Under the pieces are notes generated by a model that searched no databases, was not told the origin of the DNA, and saw nothing but the letters and a program-made list of their open reading frames with translations. Shown here in pieces: positions 11,319 to 21,722 of a DNA stretch of 30,569 nt (positions within the stretch are counted from its first letter, which is position 1; every line of letters starts with the position of its first letter). The position numbers and the translations under genes are program-made. The stretch is from Rhizophagus sp. LPA8_4_AMF (Eukaryota; Glomeromycota; Glomeromycetes; Glomerales; Glomeraceae). The stretch is taken from NCBI GenBank assembly GCA_021464525.1, contig JADRCO010000573.1:1-30569 (forward strand), written 5' to 3'.

Positions 11319-12044
11319 TGGTTCAAATATGATAATTAATTAACTAATAATGGAATTATGATTAAAGAATTGTGCATTAATATATTTGCAAATTGCTCTT
11401 AAAATGAGTATATATATATATATCGGCCTTTTTTTGTTAACTCGGGAATGTTCCAAACGCGTATATTATTATAGTGAACATTCTGGGTTTTTATCCATCA
11501 AGTCATTTTCAGACTGGTGCCAACAATTTATTCGTCATTGTAACAAAATAATTGGACAAATATAAGCTAAAAATTAAATTGCTTTACCTATAAAGCGGAA
11601 CCTGGGTTTATATTTTTGAATTAGGAAAAAAAAAAAGATCGAAGTAAAAAAAAAAGGGGAGAAATTTTTATAATAAAAAATTTACCAATTAGATTACGCC
11701 AAATTATCAGGGTTTACACACACTAAAACGATCTGTTATCAATTCCCAATTATAGCAAATTACAGCATCCGTGCTTTTTGGATAATAGAAAACACGATAC
11801 AATACTTAAAAGATGAAACATTTTATTTCGTAAAATGTTTGACTATATACACACAAACATAGCAAATATAAAAAGAATTAAGATTGACAAATAAAAAATT
11901 ATTAACTATAAAACTAAATATTAAAACTAAAGTAATAAAATAACGCGTAACGTATTGTGATCATAGGCAACTATAAATGCACATAATATTAAGTTTGAAA
12001 CATAATTATAATAATTACTTAAAATATATATAAATATATATGTA

Positions 12045-12503
12045 TCATTGATTACATTGATTATCACCTTTTCTACATAATCTTTCTCTATCCAATATCG
12101 AAGCAGCCGAAGAAGTTGTTAACCTACTCATAATCTCTTTTAAACTTTTATTTTCAAATTCTAATTCTTGCACCTTTCGTTTCAATGATTGATTCTCATC
12201 TGATAAAGATTGAATCAGATCATTCTTTTCTCGATCTAACTTTTGCTTCTTTGCTCGATATTTCTTACTCGCCAATAGATTTCTATGACGACGATCTTGA
12301 AGTATTATTTGTGACATAGGATCATTACTGCCAAAAGTATCGGCTGAAGAATGATGAGTTTTCGTTGGAGATAAACCATTGATACCACTATTATTACAAT
12401 TTGATATAGGATTATCCAATTGTTGGTAACATTGTTCTTCATAATTATTTCGTTTATTATTATTATTATTAGAATTATCAAGCGACGATCTTTCTGATGG
12501 CAT
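12045..12503 (-). CDS. Small bZIP transcription factor (152 aa, one exon)
   Basis: A single open frame from ATG (12503) to TAA (12047-12045). Residues 1-68 are polar and Asn-rich (run of five N after S11). The basic region is RRHRNLLASKKYRAKK (71-86), with the invariant N75 and R83 spaced as in bZIP proteins. The zipper follows with leucines exactly seven apart at 100, 107, 114, 121 and 128. The central basic motif, N-LLAS-KKY-R, departs from the GCN4-type NTEAARRSR and is nearer the ATF4/Cys3 style with an aromatic before the arginine. It should bind DNA as a dimer in the nucleus; targets cannot be told. A CRE palindrome lies about 400 bp upstream. No introns are needed. Confidence 0.85.
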   Translation of the reverse strand: MPSERSSLDNSNNNNNKRNNYEEQCYQQLDNPISNCNNSGINGLSPTKTHHSSADTFGSNDPMSQIILQDRRHRNLLASKKYRAKKQKLDREKNDLIQSLSDENQSLKRKVQELEFENKSLKEIMSRLTTSSAASILDRERLCRKGDNQCNQ

Positions 12504-14733
12504 ATTTTAATTAAAGGAGGGAAGTAAGAAGGCGAAAACTTTACTCGTAACAAAACTTGTATTGATAGATTTTGGTAAGAGAGAAAACTTTAAATTTTTT
12601 TTATAACTTAAGGGAGGGGGGGAAACAAAAAATCTTGTATGTTACGCGTTATTGGGACTCGTTTTCTTATTAAAAAAAAGAAAAAAAAGAAAATCGATAA
12701 AAGAGAAAATGGAAAGAAAATCATAAATGTCAAAGCTTTATAAGGAGATTTAAAAATGAAAAAGGAATAGATCGCATCTTAAAAAGAAGTATAGAAAAAG
12801 TTTTTTATTGATCTGTCATAATTTTTATATGGTTGATAAAATAATTTTTCCGAGTTCACACGAATAAAAAAAAACAATTTTATTTCCTTTTTAATATGAC
12901 GTCATGTTCTCTTATTTCTTTATAAAATAAATGATTCAATTATTTTTCACCAATCACTTAATATTTTTCTTAAAAGTTGTAAAAAACATTGATGTCATTA
13001 ATGAGAATCTCACCTCTTTTTACTTAGTATACAGTAGAACAATTTTTTTAAAAAGTCATATTATATTATAAAAACGCGTATTTTTTTCAATTAAACAATT
13101 CCCACACCATGATGCGTGAATTCATCATAACTTTATTGATTGGTTGTGTTACTTTATAATGAATTCGAATTTTGGGTTAGCAAATGTATTAAAAAATGGT
13201 TAGATTATTATTATTTATTTTCCGAAAGGAAAATTTTCAGATGCAAATGCTTTTGCTATCCAGAGTCTTATTTTTATTTCGATATTTAGTATAATTAGTT
13301 CTATTATTATTAAAACTTTGATTATTTTATAATATTATAATTTTATTCTATAAAAAAAAATTCTTAAAAAATCAATGTTTATTTTATTTTATTAGTAAAA
13401 GATAGTGTAAATCGTAATTTATTTTACTTTTACATCGATCTGTTTTTATTTTAAAAGAAAAAAAAAAATTTAATTTTAGCTTATATTTAAAATAATTTAA
13501 ATCACAATGTGATTTACATAATTACATAATGAATATAATGAATTTGTTTCTGTAAGTTAGTAAGTACGATTTGGAACGGGAACGAAAATATTTCAGCCCC
13601 CATATGTCGGAATGTGCGGATGCACATGAAAAAATTTCGTTTTTTGGTAATGATCTCTTTTTTTGGATATCTTTTATATCTTTATAAAGTCGTCAAATTT
13701 CGTCCATCTGTTTATTACATATCGAACATATAAAACAACGGATACAGATGATCAAATTCATCATGAAATAATAATTAATTTATTGTGTCAGCATCACAGA
13801 TTTCGCATTGTCAATTTTGATAAAAAAAAAAAAAAAAAAAATTAAATGTACCATATACATTAATGCTTGATGATGTATACTAGAAAAACAATAAATAATG
13901 TCAAAAAAAATAAAAGTCAATCATATACATATAAAGTTTTTTACATCATGTTCTCCATCCTTCTAGAAATAAAGTCAAAACTTTTCCAAATCGGATTCTA
14001 TACAACGTAATTCAATTATCCATGTGCTAAATCATAAATATCTTACAAGTTTTTCTTTCTATTTACACAATGATGTTATTTTTTAAGTAATACTAATTTT
14101 ATTAACTAACTATAATCTTCTAAAATATTACCGAATCATAATACTTTAATAATTATACGATAAATTCAGTATTGATGTATATTTCTATACAAAAGAATTT
14201 CTATAATAAAATTACCCCATTTTTTTCATAACAAATAATAAAAATTCATAGCTAATAAATGATATTATTAATATGTAATATAATACTAATATTTAAAACA
14301 TATAATTAATATTAATAGGTAAAGATTAATAGTATAAAGTAAAATAAAATATAATTACTAGTTAATAAATTTAATGTTAAAATCCAGCCAGTTTGGCTAA
14401 AATTGATACTTTCATCATATAAAAATTTGGGAAATATTTCACACCAGGTTGGCAATAGATAAGCAAATACTAAAATTGTGGAATTGTGTATGCTATATAA
14501 ATCATAAGATATGATATGTAGAAAAAGTTGAAAATTATAATAAATTAAAAATAATTGTATATAAATTATTGAAAAAATGATGATTTATATAATATTATAC
14601 AAGGTTCTTTATTATAAAAAATTCATAATTCTTGCTAGTATTATACTGCTATATTATTATAATTATAATTCATAATATTTATAATTTCAGTTAAAATTTT
14701 ATTTCAGTCAAAATCACATAAACTCTATATATT
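12504..14733. other. Long AT-rich intergenic stretch, no gene seen
   Basis: This holds the bZIP upstream region and then low-complexity AT sequence with homopolymer runs (for example A-runs about 13823-13840). A short GC-richer patch at 13568-13640 contains the small palindrome ATGTGC-GGAT-GCACAT (13612-13627). A GC-richer line at 14384-14400 (CCAGCCAGTTTGGC) is flanked by no duplication that I can see. No open frame resembles a known protein. Confidence 0.5.
12897..12904. promoter_or_regulatory. Perfect CRE palindrome upstream of the bZIP gene
   Basis: TGACGTCA lies 394 bp upstream of the bZIP start codon, and a one-mismatch copy, TGATGTCA, lies at 12990-12997. TGACGTCA is the known site of ATF/CREB-type bZIP dimers. 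The neighbouring gene codes for a bZIP protein, so autoregulation is possible, but this is inference from position alone. Confidence 0.4.
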
Positions 14734-14793
14734 TATACTTCTATATAATCACTGATTTTGGCAGAACCAAAGAGGTGATTATATGGAGGTATA
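14734..14793. repeat. Imperfect 19-bp inverted repeat (hairpin) with inner stem
   Basis: The left arm TATACTTCTATATAATCAC (14734-14752) and the right arm GTGATTATATGGAGGTATA (14775-14793) are inverted copies that match at 17 of 19 positions. The 22-nt spacer itself contains TTTTGG and CCAAAG, which can pair around CAGAA. It looks like the relic of a foldback element or the end of a small transposon. Confidence 0.45.
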
Positions 14794-14900
14794 ACTGTAA
14801 TATTTAGTTTGTAAAAATTATATTATAAAATATAAAAAAAATTCATAGAATGAAAAAAATAAATATTGTGATTTTATTAAACAATATTATATATATAAGG

Positions 14901-15061
14901 GTAATGTTAAATTTTAGACAGATTTTTAGGATTTTTAGGATTTGATAAAGTTTTAAATAAGTTTTAAATAAGTTTTAAATAAGTTTTGAATATATTAAAG
15001 CTGTTTAAACCCTATTTAAAACTTATTTAAAATTGAGAGTTTTGGATAAACTTTCTAACAC
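14901..15061. mobile_element. 161-bp foldback element with 9-bp target duplication (MITE, Mutator-like?)
   Basis: TATATAAGG stands directly on both sides (14892-14900 and 15062-15070). The element begins GTAATGTTA and ends CTAACAC, so the ends are partly inverted. Inside are about four tandem copies of an 11-mer AAGTTTTAAAT (about 14947-14990), then after a short gap an inverted copy (TATTTAAAACTTATTTAAAA, 15012-15031). A 9-bp duplication is typical of Mutator-like elements, though the flank is AT-rich and chance is not excluded. Confidence 0.5.
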
Positions 15062-15070
15062 TATATAAGG

Positions 15071-16744
15071 AGCAGAAAAACTCATATAATCGATCATTTT
15101 TCATAATATATATATATTATTAGAATATAGAAAGTGACATAGTAATTTTAGGAAAATCAATTTTGTAGATTAATTTCAACAATCTCAATTTTTTAATTTT
15201 TTCAATTTTTTCAATTTCTTTTTTTTTTCTCTATTCTATCTAAGTTGATTGCTAATGTGGGATTCAGTTCTGTTAAGACAGGATCCCAAATATTTCTTAT
15301 ACAACTCACAAGTAATATTTAATAAATATATTTTTTGTAATAACTCAATCAATATTTAAACTAGTAATGTAAACTTATTATTATTAGATTTCTCTCACTG
15401 AGATGAATCCAACAAGTATAAGATTGTAAAAATCCAATCATCAAATAGCTTAAATACTGATAAACAATTAATAAATAATTGGTTCTTATGGATATTATTA
15501 TGGATTATGAGCTTCTGAACTAGGTTTAACTTACCAAAAACAGCTATAGGAACATATAGAATATACTTCTCAAAGAAATAGATTTTTTGAATTATGACAG
15601 ACTTAATACAAATGCCATAATTTAAATAATACTATTACTTTAATGCAAATTAATTATAATGGTAAAATCATAATAATCTATATGTTGCATAATTTTAATT
15701 TCAGGAATCGGATATATAAGACGTATCATGTTTTTTTGCATTTTGTGAAATAAATTAAAGTATTTTTTTTTAAAAAAATTTTTTTTTACAATAAAAGTTT
15801 TACACCAATTGATTAATTTTAAACTTAATTTACATAGAAAATTTTTTAAAAATTTTATGAAGTCATATTCTGAATTTTAGCAAATTACATATAAATTTGG
15901 AAGTTATATTGAGTTTTTAGCAGATTATATTGAAATTTAGAAGGAGCAAAAAGTGCTTAAATCTATGCAGATCAGTTATAACCTATATATGAGATGTCCA
16001 GAATCCTCTAAAAAGCATACATTGACTAGCTGAATTGCATCCAAAATTATCCATTAAAATTCTTCAAACTGCTGACCATTTACATATCACATTGATATAG
16101 TAAATAATCTTAAATAGTACTTAGTATTAATAATTTAATGATTATTAATCTTTAAGATATATAATTAATACCCATATAGTAATATTCTTTTTCAATTTCC
16201 AGTAGCAGCCAAAATTAAACTTGCATTCTCACTATAATTAGATTTCATAAGAGGACTTAGAAACCTACTATTGAGCCAGGTCAGGTACAACCTATTTTTT
16301 TAAATTCTTTAATTATTTTATTATTTTTAGTTTATTTTATTTATTTTATTACTTTTATCTTTATTTTTATTATAAATAGTGTTGGAATTTTACTTAATTG
16401 TAGAAGATCAAATTAAAATATTAAATTATAAGGTCATTAGTTATTAAGTCTATACTATATTATTAGTAGTATTCAAATTACATGAAAAAAGTATTATTTT
16501 TAGTATTATAATTTAAGATAGCTTAATTTCATGTATTAATAAAGAATTAATTATAATTTTTATTGTGTATAAAATCTATATTATTTTTAATAAAAACTTA
16601 ATTTCTTTAACTGAACATTTTAATGTATAATATTAATTCATATGATTATTTACAAGTTTCTTTCATATTAGTTAATAAGTTCTAGTTATTCTGTTAAAAA
16701 ATTAAAGTTTCAGTTCTTTAATCACTAACAGGTTAAGAATATAT
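15071..16744. other. AT-rich intergenic stretch with small hairpins
   Basis: No coding sequence was recognised. A compact hairpin lies at about 15257-15288: TGGGAT and ATCCCA enclose CTGT-TAAG-ACAG. Otherwise the stretch is AT-rich and probably old transposon debris. A segment at 16380-16730 starts TGTTGGAAT and ends CTAACA, which recalls an LTR, but the flanks show no duplication. Confidence 0.4.
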
Positions 16745-16935
16745 ATTAGTCAGATCTTGATATACTGATATTTGATATACTGATACACTATTAAAAACTT
16801 GATATACCAATAAAATTTTAAATTTCCACATATGTGAGAACATATAAATATTAGTGTAATTTGATATAATGATATTTTTTAAATTTTTTTATATGAATCC
16901 TGATATATCATTATATAAATGTTTGACTGTATTGT
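16745..16935. mobile_element. Mariner/pogo-like terminal remnants (short non-autonomous element)
   Basis: The left side carries repeated GATATACTGATA phrases after TCAGATCTTGATATACTG (from 16751). The right side, read on the other strand, runs ACAGTCAAACATTTATATAA then GATATATCAGGA. CAGTCAAAC-type ends followed by TTGATATA are characteristic of pogo/Tigger-type elements. The ends have diverged and I cannot fix the TA duplication, so the limits are approximate. Confidence 0.35.
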
Positions 16936-17232
16936 AAGTGGAAATGAAATCTGGTGGATTTCAAATCCATATAATATGGATTTTGAATCTTATATCAAAT
17001 TATATAAAAATAAAAAAATATTCTATTTTTACATGATATCTGTTATAATACGATATTGTGCAATATAGTACATTATTTTATTTATATAGCTGATAATATC
17101 AGATATATATTGCATTATTGATTGTTAAAATCAAAATTAAATAAAAGATACTTTTTATATTAAAAAGTTAAAAACTGAAAGTAATCCATAGTAACAATTA
17201 ATATAAAAGATAAAATGAAGCAGAAATTATAG

Positions 17233-17455
17233 GCAGGGTTGAAACAGTACAGTATACTTTTATTAAGCTCTACAAAATAAAAAAAATATTTGTTTAAATT
17301 GGACTATTAGATTGTAAAATATTTGCAAAAAACAAATTTAAAAAAAAAATACAAAAAATGTACTGTACTAAAATAGTTTGAGTACAGTATAGTACAGTAC
17401 ATATTGTACTAACTATACTGATACAAACATACAGTACAGTATACTTTCCAACCCT
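17233..17455. mobile_element. hAT-type MITE, 223 bp, with perfect 8-bp target duplication
   Basis: AATTATAG flanks the element exactly on both sides (17225-17232 and 17456-17463). The ends are inverted: GCAGGGTTGAAA on the left and TTTCCAACCCT on the right, sharing AGGGTTG. An 8-bp duplication and a CAGGGTTG-like end are diagnostic of the hAT superfamily. Subterminal copies of ACAGTACAGTATAC occur near both ends (17244-17257 and 17431-17444), with further GTACAGTA/TACTGTAC variants inside. The element has no coding capacity. Confidence 0.75.
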
Positions 17456-17659
17456 AATTATAGATAATAATTTTATAATAATTTAAAATTTGAAATATAT
17501 TTCTAAATAAATTATTTTTATTTTTAAATTAAAAATAATATGATTAATATATAATATCTCAATTATTTTAATATGTATTATATATAGATATTTTCTCAAT
17601 TCTCTTACAGCCAGATTTATTATAGCTTTCTTTTTCATATTCAAGTTGGTTTAATTAGC

Positions 17660-19437
17660 TTTACATTTCAACCTATAGGAGAATACAAGTATATCTGCCA
17701 TATTTGTGATCATTTTCTTAAATAAAATAGCTAGTTAGTAAAAAAGTTTTGTTTTAAAGTGAAAGTATTTTTATATAATATTTTTACAGTATTTGAAGCA
17801 CCAATAATTCTGCAATCAGATAATAGTAAAGAGTTTACAGTTAATATTATTGCTAAATTATTAATCCTTTTGCTAGAAATATATATTATAAATGGATAGG
17901 AATTAATTGAAAAAACCAATAGTATTCTGCAAACCAAACTTGAAAAATAGATAGAAGATAATCCAAATAATCATACAAATAATTGGATAGAAGGATTGCC
18001 TTTAATTATATATAAAATTTGTATATTATATGGTTAAAACTATATAAAATTAATTGTTTTATTATTTTTAGATGTAATTATAATTCATAAATATTCAAAC
18101 TGTTGTGCAATAGGTAAATCTTCTTATTCGCTTATATTTGGATGAAATTCTATGTACCATTTATCAATACTTGATAATTTACATGAATGAAAATATTGTT
18201 GATAAAAAAATATTATCAGATAACATTTTAATTTTTTTTTGCAAGGTAGTGCAATTTGTAAGTTTATTAATTATATGTAAGGATATAAAAATATTTATTA
18301 TATAACTAATTTATTAAAACTTCAAACTAATTCCTCATTTATAAAATTGCTTCTATACTCTACCATCACCTTATGAAATTCACCTATATAGTAAAATTTT
18401 ATATATCAGAACCATCCGTTCTAGTAAAAATATCTGATATATCGAGATTTCTGATATGTCAAAAATTTGATATACTGGATTTCATATAAAATCATATGAA
18501 AATTTTATTATATAAAGTTTTATTTGTATGACATGTGTGAAAAAATTGAAAATTTAGATTATTTTATTTTCAAAAAGTTTTATACATTTAAAACTAACTA
18601 ATATTTAAAAAAAAATTATTTATTCTACTCCACTTTTTATAAAAAACAAAATCATTTTGCTCTTATCGGTATCATGTAAAATTAATTTTATTGGCTTAAA
18701 AATGTAGATCATCACGTGTTCTGGTAAATTGACCTATTTTTAATATAACTAATTTGCGATTTGTTCTATTATAGCTATTATTGAGATTTACTAATATATT
18801 CTGGTATATCAAAATTATTTTAATATATGTGATTTTATTCCAGAAAAAAGTTCTGATATAAGGTACGTTCCAGTTTATCAGGGTTCTGTTATATCAAATT
18901 TCAGTGTGTATATTCTTTTATAATAACTATTGAATTATATAGGATTATAATATCATATGGTTTTCAAAATAATATAATAAAGTTTAATTTCTATTCCAAT
19001 AATTAAACATATTAAATAAAGTTTATTCTAATATCTAAGAATATTCAAATTCCCATGATTATAGTATTAACAAATCACTTGTTGATTATAAAAACTAAAT
19101 GAAAGATCAAATATTAAAGAATAATAATCATCCACTTGAATATTCAATTAATAATTATATGTGTCTTGTGATACCAAAAATTGACAGAAATAGTATTGAC
19201 TGATGTAAATTGCCATGTAGAAAGAAGTGTTCAAATCAAACATATAAATTACAATGTAAAAATGATATACTTGAGATTGCTTTTAGCACAAATAAACTTA
19301 TGCCACTATGTTGTCAAAGTAATATTATTAGTGTTAGAGAAGTTGCAAGAATGCAGGTTACATCAGCTACAACTGGGATCTAATGCAATTGTAAGGAAGA
19401 ATGTAAAAAAAATGGTTGCAAATGTAAACGGTTAAGA
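17660..19437 (+). pseudogene. Broken integrase-domain gene (rve fold, KRBA2-like family) with Cys-rich tail
   Basis: Plus-strand fragments in order: PIGEYKYICHICDHFLK (about 17671-17721), NIFTVFEAPIILQSDNSKEF (about 17777-17836), IINGRELIEKTNSILQTKLE (about 17887-17946) followed by WIEGLPLIIYKI, then SNCCAIGKSSYSLIFG (about 18095-18142), and, after a gap, VIPKIDRNSID and a cysteine-rich end from about 19210 with SVREVARMQVTSATTGI, CNCKEECKKNGCKCKR and a TAA at 19435-19437. QSDN and IEKTN correspond to the second Asp and the Glu of the DDE integrase core. The order and the Cys-rich tail match integrase-core proteins common in Rhizophagus, annotated as KRAB-A-domain-2-like. Frame changes, several stops and a separate transposon inserted in the middle show it is dead. 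Confidence 0.65.
18391..18908. mobile_element. Mariner/pogo-like non-autonomous element inserted in the integrase relic
   Basis: The left end, from GTAAAATTTTATATATCAGA (18391-18410), and the complement of the right end, CACACTGAAATTTGATATAA then CAGAACC, are similar over about 24 bp, and both are followed by AGAACC. TA lies on each side (18389-18390 and 18909-18910). Subterminal phrases CTGATATATCGAG, CTGATATGTCAA and TTGATATACTGG are of Tigger/pogo type. The element has no transposase frame. It lies between the central and C-terminal fragments of the integrase relic. Confidence 0.5.
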
Positions 19438-19822
19438 TAAATTTTAATAAAATATAAAAATTTGGATTCTATAAATAATTATTTCTTTTATTGCATATAA
19501 GTGATTTATGTGGAAATGGAATATTCTATTTCCACATGAGATCGAAATTATGTACAACATATATAATTATCTTGACATATTACTAGCCAAATTATACTTG
19601 TAAATTTTTATTTTTAATCTCTGAGTAAAAAATATACTTGTAAATTGTATAAATAATTTACCATTTGCAAATATCACGTTTTCTTAATACTAACTTTGTT
19701 TTGTTAAATTAATCACAGAAAACAATGTCTATTATAGTAACAAGTCACGATAAGTGCTCGTGTTTAATTATTGCCTGTGTAGGGAAAGATCGTTGGGAAT
19801 TTCAGTATTAATAGTTACATCA

Positions 19823-19834
19823 TTTCACGTGAAA
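19823..19834. promoter_or_regulatory. 12-bp E-box palindrome just upstream of ZPR1
   Basis: TTTCACGTGAAA is a perfect 12-bp palindrome around CACGTG, ending 40 bp before the ZPR1 ATG. CACGTG is the core site of bHLH regulators such as Cbf1 in fungi. The symmetry and promoter position suggest a real site; the factor is unknown. Confidence 0.4.
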
Positions 19835-19874
19835 CGTATTTTAAAAAAAAACGTTTTTTTTAGGTATTCACAAT

Positions 19875-21722
19875 ATGTCGAGTCAAGAGAATTCGAGAGA
19901 TGACAATGTTAACATTAATAAACAAGAGAAAAAACGAGATATTTTATTTCAAAATATTGGTCAAATAGTTGATAATGATGACGCTAAACCAACCGAAATT
20001 GAAAGTTATTGTGTTAATTGTGGTGAAAATGTACTTTAATCATAAAAAATTTGAATTTGATACACGATTTTGTTTTTTTTCCTGATTTTTGGGAATTAAA
20101 TTTGGTATGTCAATAGGGAATTACAAAATTGTTATTAACAAAAATCCCACATTGGAGAGATATTGTTATTATGAGCTTTGATTGTGAGGTAATTATATTG
20201 TTCATAAACAAAACAACTCAATTTCTTACTAAACACATCCTTTTTAATTAGCATTGTGGATTTAATAATAATGAAGCTCAATTCGCTGGCGTAATATCAG
20301 AAAAGGGAAGTGTATACACATGTACGATTGATGATAAACAAGATTTAGATCGTCAATTAGTTAAATCCGAAACTGCTTCAATAAAAATTAAAGAAATTGA
20401 TTTGGAAATTCCTGCTACAACAAAAAGAGGTTGTCTTACGACTGTAGAAGGAATAATTTCAAGTATAGTTGAAGATTTATCAGCGGATCAACCTGTTAGA
20501 AAAGAAATGGATGAAGTAAATTATGAAAAAATTGAAGCTATAATACAAAAGTTGAAAAGATACTTGGAGAACAAAGAACCCTTTACTATTATAGTCGATG
20601 ATCCTGCTGGCAATAGGTATGATTATAAGAAACATGGGTTAAATTAGCTATAAGAATGATGACAAAAGCCTTTTTTTTTATCTAGTTATATTGAAAGTTT
20701 GTGTGTCACAACTCCAGATCCGAAACTTCACGTTAGACATTACGCTAGAACACGTGATATGGATATTTCGTTAGGCTTAACCGTTCCTGATGACCAACAA
20801 GACAGTACACAAACTACTAACATAACATATCATAATAATGATGACTTGGATAGAAGTGGAATTAGTGGAATTGATGATGGTGACAATGATGTTCCAGAAG
20901 TCATGACATTCCCGGCAAATTGTTCTCATTGTAATGCAACAAGTGAAACTAAAATGCATATAATAAACATTCCTCATTTCAAAGAAGTTATTATAATGGC
21001 AACAAATTGTGATGTAAGTATTTTTCTCTGTATTTATTTGTTAACCCAATATTAACTAAATTCATATTTTTTTTTAATTCATTTATAGGGCTGTGGGTAT
21101 AAATCTAATGAAGTTAAATCAGGCGGTTGTATATCACCGCTTGGCAAGAAAATTACATTAAAAATTGAAGATTTAGAAGATATGTCAAGGGATATCTTAA
21201 AAAGTGAAACATGTGGTCTAAGTATACCTGAAGTTGAATTAGAGGTAACACCTGGTACACTTGGAGGTCGTTTTACGACCGTTGAAGGCTTATTAAAACA
21301 AATTCATGATGAATTGGAAGAAAAAATTCCTTTCATTAATGGGGATAGTGTAAATAATGAAAGAAAAGTTATTTTTCAAAAATTTCTGGATAAATTAAAT
21401 AGTGTTATTAGTGGTAAGGTATTACCCTTTACTTTAATACTTGATGATCCTCTTACTAATAGTTATTTACAGAATCCTTATGCTCCAGGTAAGAATTAAG
21501 TGAGTCTGAAATTCATCTTTTTTTGATGCGTTTTGAATAATTGATTAATTAATTTTAATAGATCCTGACCCTAATATGACCATTGAACATTATGAAAGAA
21601 CTTGGGAACAAAACGAATTTCTCGGGTTAAATGATATGGTTTTAGACAATTATAATGAATCAAATAACGAGAATAATGAAAATGGTGAATCAAATAGCAA
21701 CTCACGTAATGAAGCCAAATGA
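19875..21722 (+). CDS. ZPR1: ZPR1 zinc-finger protein (493 aa, 6 exons)
   Basis: Exons: 19875-20030, 20117-20188, 20252-20616, 20686-21013, 21089-21488 and 21562-21722, GT-AG throughout, sum 494 codons. ZPR1 is a conserved eukaryotic protein that binds eEF1A, helps its folding and shuttles between cytoplasm and nucleus in growing cells. The product has the expected duplicated layout. Module 1 is a C4 finger (C46-x2-C49, C75-x2-C78) followed by an alpha/beta domain with LEIPATTKRGCLTTVEGII and FTIIVDDPAGNSY. Module 2 is C277-x2-C280, C306-x2-C309 followed by VELEVTPGTLGGRFTTVEGL and FTLILDDPLTNSYLQ. An acidic, Asp/Asn-rich linker (about residues 247-270) separates them and a polar Asn/Glu-rich tail ends the protein. 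All eight zinc ligands are intact and the length is typical. Confidence 0.95.

Noticed and set aside
12305-12553. 82-aa minus-strand open frame
   Set aside because: It overlaps the bZIP gene in another frame and consists of Asn/Ile-rich repeat translation.
13663-13845. 60-aa plus-strand open frame ending in a lysine run
   Set aside because: The lysines come from a poly-A tract, the composition is random AT-rich sequence, and no motif was seen.
16380-16730. Possible solo LTR starting TGTTGGAAT and ending CACTAACA
   Set aside because: The TG...CA ends recall copia-type LTRs, but the 5-bp flanks (left AATAG, right GGTTA) do not match and no second LTR or primer-binding site was seen.
19181-19435. 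84-aa open frame
   Set aside because: It is a shifted-frame shadow of the integrase relic; the neighbouring frame carries the Cys-rich family motif.
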